Source: a virus. Taken from it: DNA of 64,000 nucleotides. Of this stretch, positions 25,185 to 33,178 are shown in pieces. The stretch covers positions 20,370 to 84,369 of IMG/VR virus record IMGVR_UViG_3300034104_003402; one strand, written 5' to 3'. Position 1 is the first letter of the stretch; each line of letters opens with the position of its first letter. A program made the position numbers and the translations under genes. The notes under the pieces were generated by a model. It was given only the letters and a program-made list of their open reading frames with translations, ran no database searches and was not told the origin of the DNA.

Positions 25185-26117
25185 TTATTTATCGAAAGAA
25201 CAATCTGAAGCAAGCATCAAACAGCATGCAACCATGTTTAATTCTTGGTCAGCCACAAATGCAGCCTTGTATTGATATTCGCTCAAGATAAGAATTGCTT
25301 GCGGTATAGATCCCGAATTCATCTTGTCTTGAAGTCCGTCATAAATACGCCGGAAAATCATTGCAGGTTCGGTGTCCGAGTGTTCCGCGACCCATTTACG
25401 AATATCAGCAAACGACTTGTTCTTCATCGCCTTCACCAACTGGTCGATATCAACATCCTTGCCAGTAGCAAGAGCACTAGAATTTACTGCTCCTGAAACA
25501 GAGTGCCGTTGAATCGTGTTGAGGATTCTGCGAAAGTCAGGGAAGTAACGAATGATGAGTTCAGCAATTGCTTTCTCTTCATATTCGATGCCTTCTGCTT
25601 CCATGATTCGCTTGGCTCGCTCAAGAAATTCGCCAGCGAGTTGCGGCTTTTCTTTCGCAGGAATCTTGAAGTCAACAACAGTGCAACGAGAGTGTAGCGG
25701 CTCAATGATACGAGCCTTGTAGTTGCAAGTCATAATGAACCGACAGTTCACAGCAAACTCTTCAATAGCACCACGAAGAGCAGGCTGTGTGGACTGTGGA
25801 TTCAGATAGTCGGCTTCATCAAGTATGATAACTTTCTTGCCACCATTCAAAGAAACGGTTGAAGCGAAGTTTCGAATCTTGGTGCGTAGTGTATCAATGC
25901 CGCCCTCCTCGCTCGCATTGATAAACATGTAGTCCACCCCAAGTTCCGAACACATCGCACGGGCTATGGTTGTTTTACCACAGCCTGCGGTTCCCGACAG
26001 TATCATGTTCGGGATTTCGCCTGACTGCACTACACCTTCGAAGGTGGACTTAATCGCCTTCGGAAGAACGCAGTCTGCAACCGTTTTTGGTCTATACTTT
26101 TCAACCAACGGCAGCAT
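25185..26117 (-). CDS. 44: Clamp loader large subunit, gp44
   Basis: 310 residues, AAA+ ATPase. Walker A GTAGCGKTT at about 42-50, Walker B VIILDEADYL near 96, sensor TCNYKARI and the trans-acting arginine in HSRC. Forms the 4:1 complex with gp62. Overlaps gp45 by 17 bases. Length matches T4 gp44 (319). Confidence 0.95.
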   Translation of the reverse strand: MLPLVEKYRPKTVADCVLPKAIKSTFEGVVQSGEIPNMILSGTAGCGKTTIARAMCSELGVDYMFINASEEGGIDTLRTKIRNFASTVSLNGGKKVIILDEADYLNPQSTQPALRGAIEEFAVNCRFIMTCNYKARIIEPLHSRCTVVDFKIPAKEKPQLAGEFLERAKRIMEAEGIEYEEKAIAELIIRYFPDFRRILNTIQRHSVSGAVNSSALATGKDVDIDQLVKAMKNKSFADIRKWVAEHSDTEPAMIFRRIYDGLQDKMNSGSIPQAILILSEYQYKAAFVADQELNMVACCLMLASDCSFDK

Positions 26118-26826
26118 TGGACTTCTTCTTGCTCTTGGTGAACTTGCTGTCAGTTTCCAAAGAAATCCAATAGGTCAACGCCTGATTCTTGGTTTCAAAC
26201 TGAGCCACCTTCTTGTCGGACACCTTAACTTCGTAAGTGCCAGGAATCATCTTTAGATTCTCCGACTTGAACATGAACTCAAAAGAATCATCGCCGTCAT
26301 ACTCACCCACATCAATCGAATAGGTGTGTCCTGTGCTGTCCTTGCGGTCAAACACATTCAAGGTTAGACGGTCGCCAGAGTTGCGAAGAGCAAGGTCAGG
26401 AGCAGCAAGAACTGCTGCCGCTTTCTGCAACTCGTTGAAATCCTTGGAATCTAAAGTGAAGTCCACAACAGATTCTGGCATGTTGAAACTCTTGCCGCTC
26501 TTGATGATTTGCAGAATCTGCGGATCAAGCATCTCAAGATTCGAATAATAGTAGCGAACCTTGGCTCGACTACCTTCCGACTTAATTACCACATGGTTGT
26601 TTTCGAATTCGAAGTGCGGCTCCTTGAACATGCTTACAGTTGCAAGGAACTTGCTTAAATCCCAAACACCGAACTCTATCGGAAAGTCCTCCTGAACTTC
26701 CGCCTCAACCATGATATTCTTGGTTGGGCTGATAGTCTTCAAGGTGTTGCCTGGCATCACAATCAGGTTGCTGTTGATAGTGCTGAAATTCTTCAGAACT
26801 GCCAGCGTGTCGTGCGAAATCTTCAT
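26101..26826 (-). CDS. 45: Sliding clamp, gp45
   Basis: 241 residues (T4 gp45 has 228). N-terminal TLAVLKNFSTINSNLIVMPGN and QEDFPIEFGVWDLSKFLATV match gp45, the trimeric processivity clamp and activator of late transcription. First gene of the replication operon, with an early promoter just upstream. Confidence 0.92.
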   Translation of the reverse strand: MKISHDTLAVLKNFSTINSNLIVMPGNTLKTISPTKNIMVEAEVQEDFPIEFGVWDLSKFLATVSMFKEPHFEFENNHVVIKSEGSRAKVRYYYSNLEMLDPQILQIIKSGKSFNMPESVVDFTLDSKDFNELQKAAAVLAAPDLALRNSGDRLTLNVFDRKDSTGHTYSIDVGEYDGDDSFEFMFKSENLKMIPGTYEVKVSDKKVAQFETKNQALTYWISLETDSKFTKSKKKSNAAVG

Positions 26827-26853
26827 AGTGTAATCTCCTTCAAAGGTTGTGGT

Positions 26854-26881
26854 ATACTACCACGAACTCAGGAGAAGTCAA
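26854..26881 (-). promoter_or_regulatory. Sigma70-like early promoter for the gp45 operon
   Basis: Minus-strand TTGACT, 16-base spacer, TAGTAT, about 30 bases before the gp45 ATG. Confidence 0.65.
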
Positions 26882-27747
26882 GCACTAGGTGGAAGTAATT
26901 CTCCTTGATTGTGTCGTAGCAGCGTCTCTTTTAAAAACGAGGCTGGCACAGAATAGATCTGCCAGTTTTGGCAGTTTAGCATAACCACTACACCAATGCA
27001 AGCCCCGGAATCTGCACGATACAATCCGCCGCCTGAGGAGCCTGGAGCACCATCAGCATCTGTTTGATAATAATAGGGTAGATGCTCGGATAGTGAACTC
27101 CGGCTCCTGTGATTGTTTCCAATGATACCGCGAGTAATACTCATATAATCCGATGATGGGTTTCCCATGATGTATACAGGCACTCCCATTCGTGGAGTAG
27201 CATAATCAAAAACGCATCCTTTAACGAGCGGTGTCAATGGTTTATCGGTTGCCACTTCTAGAATTGCTAGATCATATTCTGGATCGTTGAATACCAATTT
27301 ACAAGTTTCTTTGCTTATTGGAGACTCTAACTCTCCCGCAAACAGAGTAACTTCTATCTTTTTTGTTCCCCATGTTTTATCTTCACAAGTGTTATCAACA
27401 GAAGGCGTTTGAAACATGGGAATAAAATCTATTTCCACATAATTATCAGGAAAAATCCATCTTCTAGTTTTAACTTGTTCCTCATCTTCAATCACATGTG
27501 CTGCTGTGAGCACATACAACTTGCCGTTCTTGCGATATGCAATGCCAGAACCAAGAGGCAATCCGTTGTAGTGAACAACAGCGTTCGCTCCAACAACTCT
27601 TTCCACAACCTGTTGGTTGTAACCATTGCAATCGCAATTTGATTTATTATTTTGGCAGGATACCTGTCCTGCTGTAAGCACGCTTGCGAGCGTTAGTAGC
27701 ACGCTCGCCATGACCAAACTCCTCGGTCTACGCATACGCGGCTCCAA
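26878..27747 (-). CDS. Exported trypsin-like serine protease
   Basis: 289 residues. A signal peptide (basic start then VMASVLLTLASVLTAG) precedes the domain. Catalytic triad is visible: His in LTAAHVIE, Asp in EYDLAILE and Ser in GAPGSSGGGLY. This is the S1/HtrA-type chymotrypsin fold without a PDZ domain. Three Cys pairs at the ends suggest disulphides. It would act in the periplasm or envelope, perhaps on receptors or at exclusion. It has its own late-type promoter upstream. Confidence 0.88.
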   Translation of the reverse strand: MEPRMRRPRSLVMASVLLTLASVLTAGQVSCQNNKSNCDCNGYNQQVVERVVGANAVVHYNGLPLGSGIAYRKNGKLYVLTAAHVIEDEEQVKTRRWIFPDNYVEIDFIPMFQTPSVDNTCEDKTWGTKKIEVTLFAGELESPISKETCKLVFNDPEYDLAILEVATDKPLTPLVKGCVFDYATPRMGVPVYIMGNPSSDYMSITRGIIGNNHRSRSSLSEHLPYYYQTDADGAPGSSGGGLYRADSGACIGVVVMLNCQNWQIYSVPASFLKETLLRHNQGELLPPSA

Positions 27748-27758
27748 TCTGTCCTTGT

Positions 27759-27785
27759 AAGACGGCTAGTTTTTGGTTAATCTAG
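27759..27785. other. Hairpin in the leader of the protease gene
   Basis: GGCTAG and CTAGCC arms around a T-rich loop form a 6-bp stem between the late box and the protease ATG. On the plus strand it is followed by TTTT. It could be a 5' leader stem or a weak terminator; nothing more can be said. Confidence 0.35.
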
Positions 27786-27805
27786 CCTTTTGAGAAGGAC
27801 AGAAT

Positions 27806-27813
27806 TATTTATA
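27806..27813 (-). promoter_or_regulatory. T4-type late promoter box TATAAATA
   Basis: Exact late consensus on the minus strand, about 60 bases upstream of the protease start and just after the stop of the next gene. Confidence 0.6.
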
Positions 27814-27816
27814 AAA

Positions 27817-28437
27817 TTACTGCTTTTGATTTTTCAAATCGTAGTAGTAACTATCATCATCGCAATCAATAACCCAACGGTCGCTTGTTCCCTCGCATCG
27901 GAAAATCTTATCGTCAACCTTGTAGTCAGGCTTCTCAGGGAATGGCTTGGTTACAAACGACATATGCTTCCAATAGATTCTGTTGTTTGGCTGTAGAGCA
28001 AAGCATCCGTTATCCAAACGAATCATATGCAAGCACTTGTATTGAGTCGGCTCATCGCTGTATGCGTTGTTATACCAATCAAAAGTTGTCATGTAATCCC
28101 CCCAATACGCTTTACCGTCTTTCAGGATAACCTTACAACGAGAACCACGAAGAGGTTCGTATGTGGTGACAGTTGAATTAATGGAAAAGCAATCCCATAA
28201 CTGAAGATGGTCTAGTGGTATTTCGGGTGCGTCTTCACGATGGCAAAGCATGTGAATAGGAACGCGACTGCGAACCAAACCATTATCTGTTAGAACATGA
28301 AACAGGATTGCTCGCTCAGGATTAGATTGAGCACCAAACACCATAACTTTATCAAACTCGCCCTTGTGAGTCTTGTGCTGATACATATGCTCACGACGAA
28401 GTAGACAGAAAAAATTTGGTATGTTTAGGTTTAGCAT
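27817..28437 (-). CDS. Hypothetical protein
   Basis: 206 residues if the first ATG is used, only four bases from the tRNA-Thr 3' end; a second ATG at 28386 gives 189 residues and starts at MYQHKTHKG, which fits better with the absence of room for a ribosome site. Central VFGAQSNPERAILFHVLTDNG, later AYWGDYMTTFDWYNN and acidic C-terminus. No known motif. Confidence 0.6.
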   Translation of the reverse strand: MLNLNIPNFFCLLRREHMYQHKTHKGEFDKVMVFGAQSNPERAILFHVLTDNGLVRSRVPIHMLCHREDAPEIPLDHLQLWDCFSINSTVTTYEPLRGSRCKVILKDGKAYWGDYMTTFDWYNNAYSDEPTQYKCLHMIRLDNGCFALQPNNRIYWKHMSFVTKPFPEKPDYKVDDKIFRCEGTSDRWVIDCDDDSYYYDLKNQKQ

Positions 28438-28441
28438 GTAA

Positions 28442-28513
28442 AGCCATCTGTGGGATTCGAACCCACGACCTCCAGATTACAAATCAGGTGCACTACCACT
28501 GTGCTAAGATGGC
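28442..28513 (-). tRNA. tRNA-Thr (anticodon UGU)
   Basis: 72 nt. Acceptor GCCATCT/AGATGGC, anticodon loop TTTGTAA, T-arm TGGG-TTCGAAT-CCCA. First of a run of three adjacent tRNA genes. Confidence 0.9.
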
Positions 28514-28518
28514 GAAAG

Positions 28519-28591
28519 TAGTCCCTATAGGATTCGAACCTACAACTTCTTCCGTGTAAAGGAAGCACTCTAGCCGTTGAGTTAAGGGACT
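28519..28591 (-). tRNA. tRNA-Val (anticodon UAC)
   Basis: 73 nt. Acceptor AGTCCCT/AGGGACT, anticodon loop TTTACAC on a CTTCC/GGAAG stem, T-arm TAGG-TTCGAAT-CCTA. Discriminator A. Confidence 0.9.
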
Positions 28592-28596
28592 ATTAG

Positions 28597-28678
28597 TGTC
28601 GGTGGAGGGAGTCGAACCCACACGCCTTGCGGCAAAAGAACCTAAATCTTTCGTGTATGCCAATTTCACCACACCGAC
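28597..28678 (-). tRNA. tRNA-Leu (anticodon UAG)
   Basis: 82 nt with the long variable arm expected for Leu. Acceptor GTCGGTG/CACCGAC, anticodon loop TTTAGGT on an AAAGA/TCTTT stem, discriminator A. Confidence 0.88.
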
Positions 28679-28684
28679 TATTTC

Positions 28685-29218
28685 TTACTTCTTGACTTTG
28701 GTTTTCTTTTCCTTCTTTGCCAAAGACTTCTTAACCTTGGCAACCATTTCCTTTAGTTCTGGTGGAGAAAATGCATTAGTCTTCAACAGATCGTTTCTTC
28801 GCTTTTCTTCAGCCTTCTCTGCTGCCAGTTCCTTGGACTTTTCGCCAGCATCAAGTTCTTTGCAGTATTGAATCAGAGCAGCCTGACATTCTGCTTCGTT
28901 AACAAAGGGCCCATGAAAGTCTGCCCATGTTTCTTGCCAGAAAATCCAACCGCCATGCTTGGGAGAATACTCTACAGGATCGTGACGACCGATAGCAATG
29001 TATCCCTTTTCACTTGCCTTGGGCTTGCCCCATTCGCACATCACCTTCTCGTTGTTCTTGATCCACAGTTCAACATCAAAGTCAAACGGATAGTGCTTGA
29101 GCAAATCACGAGCCTGCTTGCGAATTGCATCCTTGCCCATCTTGGTGTTGCCCATAAGTTCCTTCAGAAATTCTGAAGTCTTAACAACTGCCCAATAAGA
29201 TTCATATGGTAGCGTCAT
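28685..29218 (-). CDS. Hypothetical protein with lysine-rich tail
   Basis: 177 residues from the ATG at 29218, which has AAGGAG upstream; the longer frame overlaps the neighbour. Tryptophan-rich middle (WIFWQETWADFHGPF) with an EAECQAAL stretch, then a coiled-coil-like charged segment and a Lys-rich end (KKEKKTKVKK). Function unknown; similar proteins occur in T4-like phages as hypothetical proteins (from memory). Confidence 0.62.
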   Translation of the reverse strand: MTLPYESYWAVVKTSEFLKELMGNTKMGKDAIRKQARDLLKHYPFDFDVELWIKNNEKVMCEWGKPKASEKGYIAIGRHDPVEYSPKHGGWIFWQETWADFHGPFVNEAECQAALIQYCKELDAGEKSKELAAEKAEEKRRNDLLKTNAFSPPELKEMVAKVKKSLAKKEKKTKVKK

Positions 29219-29399
29219 GGTATAGTTTCTCCTTCCTACGAGACTGTCGCTCGTAGGCTTTAAATAAGCCTTCACTAAATCCGGCATGCTTGCCGTGACC
29301 GTATCCTTGAGAATACGCCCAAGTATATAACTTGATTTGCGAGGCTGCGAGTGCGGAAATTCCCGAAACGATGAAAAAGATTGTTGCTATTGTTTCCAT
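29202..29399 (-). CDS. Small membrane protein
   Basis: 65 residues, read from the ATG at 29399 because the frame further up is a tRNA gene. One hydrophobic helix (ATIFFIVSGISALAASQIKLY) then a charged C-terminus. Overlaps the next gene by 17 bases. Confidence 0.55.
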   Translation of the reverse strand: METIATIFFIVSGISALAASQIKLYTWAYSQGYGHGKHAGFSEGLFKAYERQSRRKEKLYHDATI

Positions 29400-29435
29400 G
29401 TGAGTAGATATCGTATAACACAATCTGAACAAAAG

Positions 29436-29521
29436 TGCGAGAGGTGGGATTCGAACCCACACGCCTTTAGAGGGCAGCGGATTTTGAATCCGCCGTGTAT
29501 GCCAATTCCAGCCACTCTCGC
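29436..29521 (-). tRNA. tRNA-Leu (anticodon CAA)
   Basis: 86 nt with long variable arm. Acceptor GCGAGAG/CTCTCGC, anticodon loop TTCAAAA on a GCGGA/TCCGC stem. Confidence 0.9.
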
Positions 29522-29527
29522 AAACAG

Positions 29528-29600
29528 TAGGACTGATGGGATTCGAACCCATACTTTACGGATTTTAAATCCGTTGACTCTGCCGTTGGTCTACAGTCCC
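29528..29600 (-). tRNA. tRNA with Leu anticodon UAA but short variable loop
   Basis: 73 nt. Acceptor GGGACTG/CAGTCCT, D-stem GAC/GTC, anticodon loop TTTAAAA on an ACGGA/TCCGT stem, variable loop only 5 nt (AAAGT), T-arm ATGGG-TTCGAAT-CCCAT, discriminator A. The anticodon reads UUA (Leu) but Leu tRNAs normally have a long variable arm, as its two neighbours do. Its charged amino acid is therefore uncertain. Confidence 0.75.
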
Positions 29601-29601
29601 A

Positions 29602-30507
29602 TTACTTTCGGACATTCGGGTATTTTACTAGAAAGTCCTCAATAGTTTTCTTTAGACCAGTCTTCAAGTCGGTAAATTTAAAATCAGGGAAGTAAGTCGT
29701 GAACAAGGTATTGTTTGTTGGCTTCCTCATTATACCTTCTGGCTTGGTTTTGTCAAACACCAATTCGCCAGAAAAGCCCATTTCGGAAATTATAATTTCT
29801 ACCGCTTCACGAATGCTCCACTCTTTACCTGGAGAAACAATCATCATATCAGGAGTTGAGTGTTCGTCAACATGAATCATTTGTAAAATTCTACCAAGGT
29901 CTTCGGAAAATACAAATTCACGAAGAGCCTTACCTTCTCCCCAAATTGTAAAAGGTTGATTGTTAATCTTTGAAAGATAACAACGATGAATTAGACTTGG
30001 AAGAACATGCCCGTTTTCCATATCGTAATTATCGTTTGCTCCGTAAAGATTACAAGGAATAATACACTTCGCATTAACTTTGTATTGCTCTCGTAGACTT
30101 CTTGCTCCCACTTCAAGCATTCGCTTTGCGTAAGCGTATCCGTAATTTGTGGGATGTGGTTCGCCGTTATGAATTTGTTCTTCGGTTAGCGGATAGTGAG
30201 CAAACTCAGGAAAGATGCAAGTAGACAACAAGAAGGTTGCTCGTTTAACTTCCCGAGAAGCCTTGATAATGTTTGCGTTGATAGTTAAGTTATCAACAAG
30301 AAAATCGTTGATGAACTGCTTGTTGGATTTAACTCCGCCAACCTTTCCAGCGCAATGAACAATATCTGTAATTTTATGGTCACGAATGTAACCAATTAGT
30401 TGATCGTAATTACTTAGATCAACTTCTTTGCGAGTTGGCTTTAATCCAAAAGGAACTGAAGTTCCAACAAGTCCTGCTCCACCTGTGATTAGATAACGCT
30501 TTTCCAT
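29602..30507 (-). CDS. fcl: GDP-L-fucose synthase-like epimerase/reductase (Fcl/ColC family)
   Basis: 301 residues. TGGAGLVG nucleotide loop at 8-15, then AGKVGGVKSN, STCIFP and the YxxxK pair in YAYAKRM, followed by NLYG and NGHVLPSLI. This is the GMER family that turns GDP-4-keto-6-deoxymannose into GDP-fucose, or the ColD product into GDP-colitose (ColC). The partner gmd is 4 kb away, so both products are possible. Confidence 0.85.
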   Translation of the reverse strand: MEKRYLITGGAGLVGTSVPFGLKPTRKEVDLSNYDQLIGYIRDHKITDIVHCAGKVGGVKSNKQFINDFLVDNLTINANIIKASREVKRATFLLSTCIFPEFAHYPLTEEQIHNGEPHPTNYGYAYAKRMLEVGARSLREQYKVNAKCIIPCNLYGANDNYDMENGHVLPSLIHRCYLSKINNQPFTIWGEGKALREFVFSEDLGRILQMIHVDEHSTPDMMIVSPGKEWSIREAVEIIISEMGFSGELVFDKTKPEGIMRKPTNNTLFTTYFPDFKFTDLKTGLKKTIEDFLVKYPNVRK

Positions 30508-30514
30508 ATTTAAA

Positions 30515-30586
30515 CTGGCTCGGCTGGATTCGAACCAGCAACCTATCCGTTAACAGCGGATCGCACTACCGTTGTGCTACGAGCCA
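30515..30586 (-). tRNA. tRNA-Asn (anticodon GUU)
   Basis: 72 nt. Acceptor TGGCTCG/CGAGCCA, anticodon loop CTGTTAA on ATCCG/CGGAT, discriminator G as usual for Asn. Confidence 0.9.
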
Positions 30587-30591
30587 CCTTT

Positions 30592-30756
30592 TTAGATTTG
30601 CTTTTCCCGCTTAATCCAAAGCGGAAGAATACCACGATCTTCTAATTTACGAAGAATTTCCTTCTTCGCATTTAGAAGTTCTGTCTGACGCTTAATTTTT
30701 CGGGATTCGTAACGACGCTTACGACGACGACGAAGTTCTCTCATTTTGTCTATCAT
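30592..30756 (-). CDS. Small basic protein
   Basis: 54 residues, read directly from the sequence. It starts MIDKMRELRRRRKRRYESRK, has 22 Arg/Lys in all and ends in PLWIKREKQI. Probably a helical nucleic-acid-binding protein. AAGG lies upstream of the ATG. It overlaps the previous gene by 38 bases. Confidence 0.55.
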   Translation of the reverse strand: MIDKMRELRRRRKRRYESRKIKRQTELLNAKKEILRKLEDRGILPLWIKREKQI

Positions 30757-31354
30757 TATCTAAACCTTTCTTCTTCATAAGATGCTTCACCCAAATTTCA
30801 GTTACAGTCATTGGATGATGGAATTCCTCAAACTTGAAACCACTAATTGGCTCCTTGTTCTTGGTCTTGAGTGCAGTATAGATGCCGCTAAGTCGGTTAG
30901 GCTTGAACTCACCAACAGGTTCTTCCTTACCTAGACCAGGCCATGCTTCTGCCTTGGTTCCGATGACTAATCCTTGTGGATTGGCAGGCGACTTGAAAAA
31001 GATAGCATCCTGCTCATACTTTGCGCCCATCTTCTTGGCAAAGCCTTTGATGGCTCCAACCTTCGCAGCACTATCATCATCTCCGATAATCATAAAAGAC
31101 TCTTCAGTAACACGACGCTTCTTGCCGTCACCAAGGTCTTCTTCGTAAGTGCCAACAACTTTCTCAAAACCAAAACCTGCTGCACGAATATCATTCTCCA
31201 ACTTCTTGTTGAGTCCACGATTCACCGACAGCGAATTGCTGCCACGAAACGCGGTAAGCAAAGCAAACGGTCGCTTCTCAACATGTGAGAACACGCGAGC
31301 AAGTGAGATTTCTGTAATCAATTCTTTTCGATAGGTTTCAATTTGTTCAGACAC
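30719..31354 (-). CDS. Hypothetical protein
   Basis: 211 residues. RGSNSLSVNRGLNKKLENDIRAAGFGFEKV and EESFMIIGDD recall DUF3293-like proteins, but the match is from memory and weak. Gly/Lys-rich, with a Ser-rich tail overlapped by the small basic gene. Confidence 0.6.
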   Translation of the reverse strand: MSEQIETYRKELITEISLARVFSHVEKRPFALLTAFRGSNSLSVNRGLNKKLENDIRAAGFGFEKVVGTYEEDLGDGKKRRVTEESFMIIGDDDSAAKVGAIKGFAKKMGAKYEQDAIFFKSPANPQGLVIGTKAEAWPGLGKEEPVGEFKPNRLSGIYTALKTKNKEPISGFKFEEFHHPMTVTEIWVKHLMKKKGLDNDRQNERTSSSS

Positions 31355-31532
31355 TTGTGGCTCCCCTGATTTCTTCTGTAGATTGTTTTAGTGACAAGTA
31401 AACTTTTCGTATCTCTTCAAACGCTTGCGATGCGGTGAACTTGCCTTCCAATTCCCACTCAACAATACGAGCAGTTTTGCGGGCTAGTTCTCCGATATTC
31501 GCATGCGCTGCGAAGTCTTCAATCTCCATCAT
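31347..31532 (-). CDS. Small acidic protein
   Basis: 61 residues, helical and Glu-rich (ELARKTARIVEWELEGKF, FEEIRKVYLSLKQ). Overlaps the next gene by 8 bases. Has an upstream promoter. Function unknown. Confidence 0.5.
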   Translation of the reverse strand: MMEIEDFAAHANIGELARKTARIVEWELEGKFTASQAFEEIRKVYLSLKQSTEEIRGATSV

Positions 31533-31597
31533 CTTTCTCCGAATGCGACTTGCTGTAACCGCTCCAACAAGTCTGGTAAAGTTAAGGTATAGTGTTT

Positions 31598-31626
31598 AGT
31601 ATACCGTCACTTTCCCTTCGGTGCAA
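31598..31626 (-). promoter_or_regulatory. Sigma70-like promoter before the 31.5 kb gene pair
   Basis: Minus-strand TTGCAC, 17-base spacer, TATACT, about 65 bases before the ATG at 31532. Confidence 0.55.
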
Positions 31627-31741
31627 TTTTTTTATTTGCTTTCTTCTTTTTCTTAAAAATTGCGTCCCAATTCTTTGACCATAAAGCGTAATCCACCTTA
31701 CGGTATCTATCTCCCTTGCCTGCTGCATGCTTGCCGCTCAT
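31607..31741 (-). CDS. Small basic protein (MSGKHAAGKGDRYR type)
   Basis: 44 residues, read directly. ATGA overlap with the purA stop. N-terminus GKHAAGKGDRYRKVDY, a WSKNW segment and a Lys-rich end (KKKKKANKKIAPKGK). Short proteins with the GKGDRYR start recur in T4-like marine phages (from memory) but have no known role. Confidence 0.6.
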   Translation of the reverse strand: MSGKHAAGKGDRYRKVDYALWSKNWDAIFKKKKKANKKIAPKGK

Positions 31742-32736
31742 ATCGTCTCCTGGTGGCTTGAGAAGGTGATTTGGTGAACAGGTAGACCGCAGTTTCCTGC
31801 ATCGCCAATAGCATCAATTATAAAAACCTTCAGTTCGCCTAAATCTTTAAAATTGTGTAGTGAACCCTTGTGGTAAACTTTAAAAACTCCCACTTTTTCT
31901 AGCACATCACATTTGTTGATAATGAGTTCCGTGCAACCCGACAGTTTCATGGATTGAATCAGTTTGTCAAGATTCAACCAATTTACCAAACGCTTTCTGC
32001 CAGTTGTGGTTCCAAACTCACCACCTGCTTGAAGAACTGCATCAAGTTCTTGGTCATCCCATAGAGAAGTCGGGAATAGTGGGTCAACTCCGCTCTTGGT
32101 ATCGTAAATCTTAGCCACACCAATCAGTCTTCCAATCTTATGCGGCGAGAAACCAATAGAACATGCACCATACGGAAGTGTTGTGCTAGAAGTGACATAC
32201 GGATAATCGCCGTGGTCAATGTCTAACCAAACGCTTTGTGCGCCTTCGCACAGCACCCGTCCGTCTAGTTTGCCGTCCCAAAGCCATTCACTAATGAAAT
32301 ACTCGGCGGCTCGCTTACCACCACGAATCATCTTGTCGGAATAGCACGGAGCAATTCCTTGACCTGTGGTTCCAAGATGCACCAAGTTCCGCTTATCGTA
32401 ATCAATGTGTGCTTGTGTAATGATATGAGCAGCAGGAGAAATCTTGACAAGCGAAGTGTCAAACCCTTCGCTACGCAGATACCGAATCTCTTCAAAAAAC
32501 TTGTCGGTGTTGATTACACATCCTGGCCCAATCAAGCACCGCTTGCCTGCAAAAATGCCTGAAGGAATAATATGGGTCTTGTGCTTCTTGCCGTTTACCC
32601 ACACGGTGTGTCCTGCGTTTGGCCCGCCGTTCCATCGGCACACCCAATCGTATTTGGGAGCAAGAGCAGCGGCAATCTTGCCCTTGCCTTCATCGCCCCA
32701 CGCAAGACCGTATACCACATCAACGGTTTCAATCAT
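31738..32736 (-). CDS. purA: Adenylosuccinate synthetase, short archaeal/phage type
   Basis: 332 residues, the short form rather than the 430 of bacterial PurA. GLAWGDEGKGK at 10-20 carries the catalytic Asp14 and the phosphate loop, GPNAGHTVW at 38-46 the catalytic His43; later DHGDYPYVTSS and TTGRKRLVNW. It converts IMP, Asp and GTP to adenylosuccinate. The Z-DNA enzyme PurZ replaces this Asp with Ser or Gly, so that role is not favoured. GuaC lies 500 bases upstream and supplies IMP from GMP. Confidence 0.9.
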   Translation of the reverse strand: MIETVDVVYGLAWGDEGKGKIAAALAPKYDWVCRWNGGPNAGHTVWVNGKKHKTHIIPSGIFAGKRCLIGPGCVINTDKFFEEIRYLRSEGFDTSLVKISPAAHIITQAHIDYDKRNLVHLGTTGQGIAPCYSDKMIRGGKRAAEYFISEWLWDGKLDGRVLCEGAQSVWLDIDHGDYPYVTSSTTLPYGACSIGFSPHKIGRLIGVAKIYDTKSGVDPLFPTSLWDDQELDAVLQAGGEFGTTTGRKRLVNWLNLDKLIQSMKLSGCTELIINKCDVLEKVGVFKVYHKGSLHNFKDLGELKVFIIDAIGDAGNCGLPVHQITFSSHQETI

Positions 32737-32990
32737 TGTAGTCCCAACTCTTCGTCAAGTTTTGCAAGGCGGTCAAGTGCTTCGTTTGCAGTTCCCCACC
32801 GCTTACGCCATGCCTTCCAACGAGTGAATGCGTTACGAAGACTTGGCGTAGGAGGATTCTCCATTGCTTCAAACAATCGCTTCGCATCTTCAGGAGACAT
32901 GGCATTCAATCTCCACTCCATCTCAGCAGAATTCATCTGATTAAGCGGAAGATTCAAAAATTCTTTAACACGGTCAAAAGGTTCAGTCAT
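32733..32990 (-). CDS. Hypothetical protein
   Basis: 85 residues from the ATG at 32990 (the upstream frame is a tRNA gene). Helical, Arg/Glu-rich with AMENPPTPSLRNAFTRWKAW; the C-terminus resembles a short coiled coil. ATGA overlap with purA. Confidence 0.55.
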   Translation of the reverse strand: MTEPFDRVKEFLNLPLNQMNSAEMEWRLNAMSPEDAKRLFEAMENPPTPSLRNAFTRWKAWRKRWGTANEALDRLAKLDEELGLQ

Positions 32991-33006
32991 TTTATATACT
33001 CCAAAG

Positions 33007-33081
33007 TCGGGGTGATAGGATTTGAACCTACGACCTCCTGCTCCCAAAGCAGGCGCACTAGCCAAACTGTGCTACACCCCG
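33007..33081 (-). tRNA. tRNA-Pro (anticodon UGG)
   Basis: 75 nt. Acceptor CGGGGTG/CACCCCG, anticodon loop TTTGGGA on CCTGC/GCAGG, T-arm TAGG-TTCAAAT-CCTA. Confidence 0.9.
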
Positions 33082-33085
33082 AGAA

Positions 33086-33157
33086 AGCGGGTAGAGGGAT
33101 TCGAACCCTCGGCCTTTGGTTTGGAAAACCAATACTCTACCGCTGAGTTATACCCGC
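33086..33157 (-). tRNA. tRNA-Gly (anticodon UCC)
   Basis: 72 nt. Acceptor GCGGGTA/TACCCGC, anticodon loop TTTCCAA on TTGGT/ACCAA, T-arm GAGGG-TTCGAAT-CCCTC. Confidence 0.9.
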
Positions 33158-33178
33158 AAAAAGTCCGAGCCATTATAG

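Noticed and set aside
31738-32736. PurZ, marker of Z-base (2-aminoadenine) genomes
   Set aside because: PurZ replaces the catalytic Asp with Ser or Gly, while this protein keeps WGDEGKGK. The DNA polymerase is gp43 type rather than DpoZ, and no DatZ is seen in the window.
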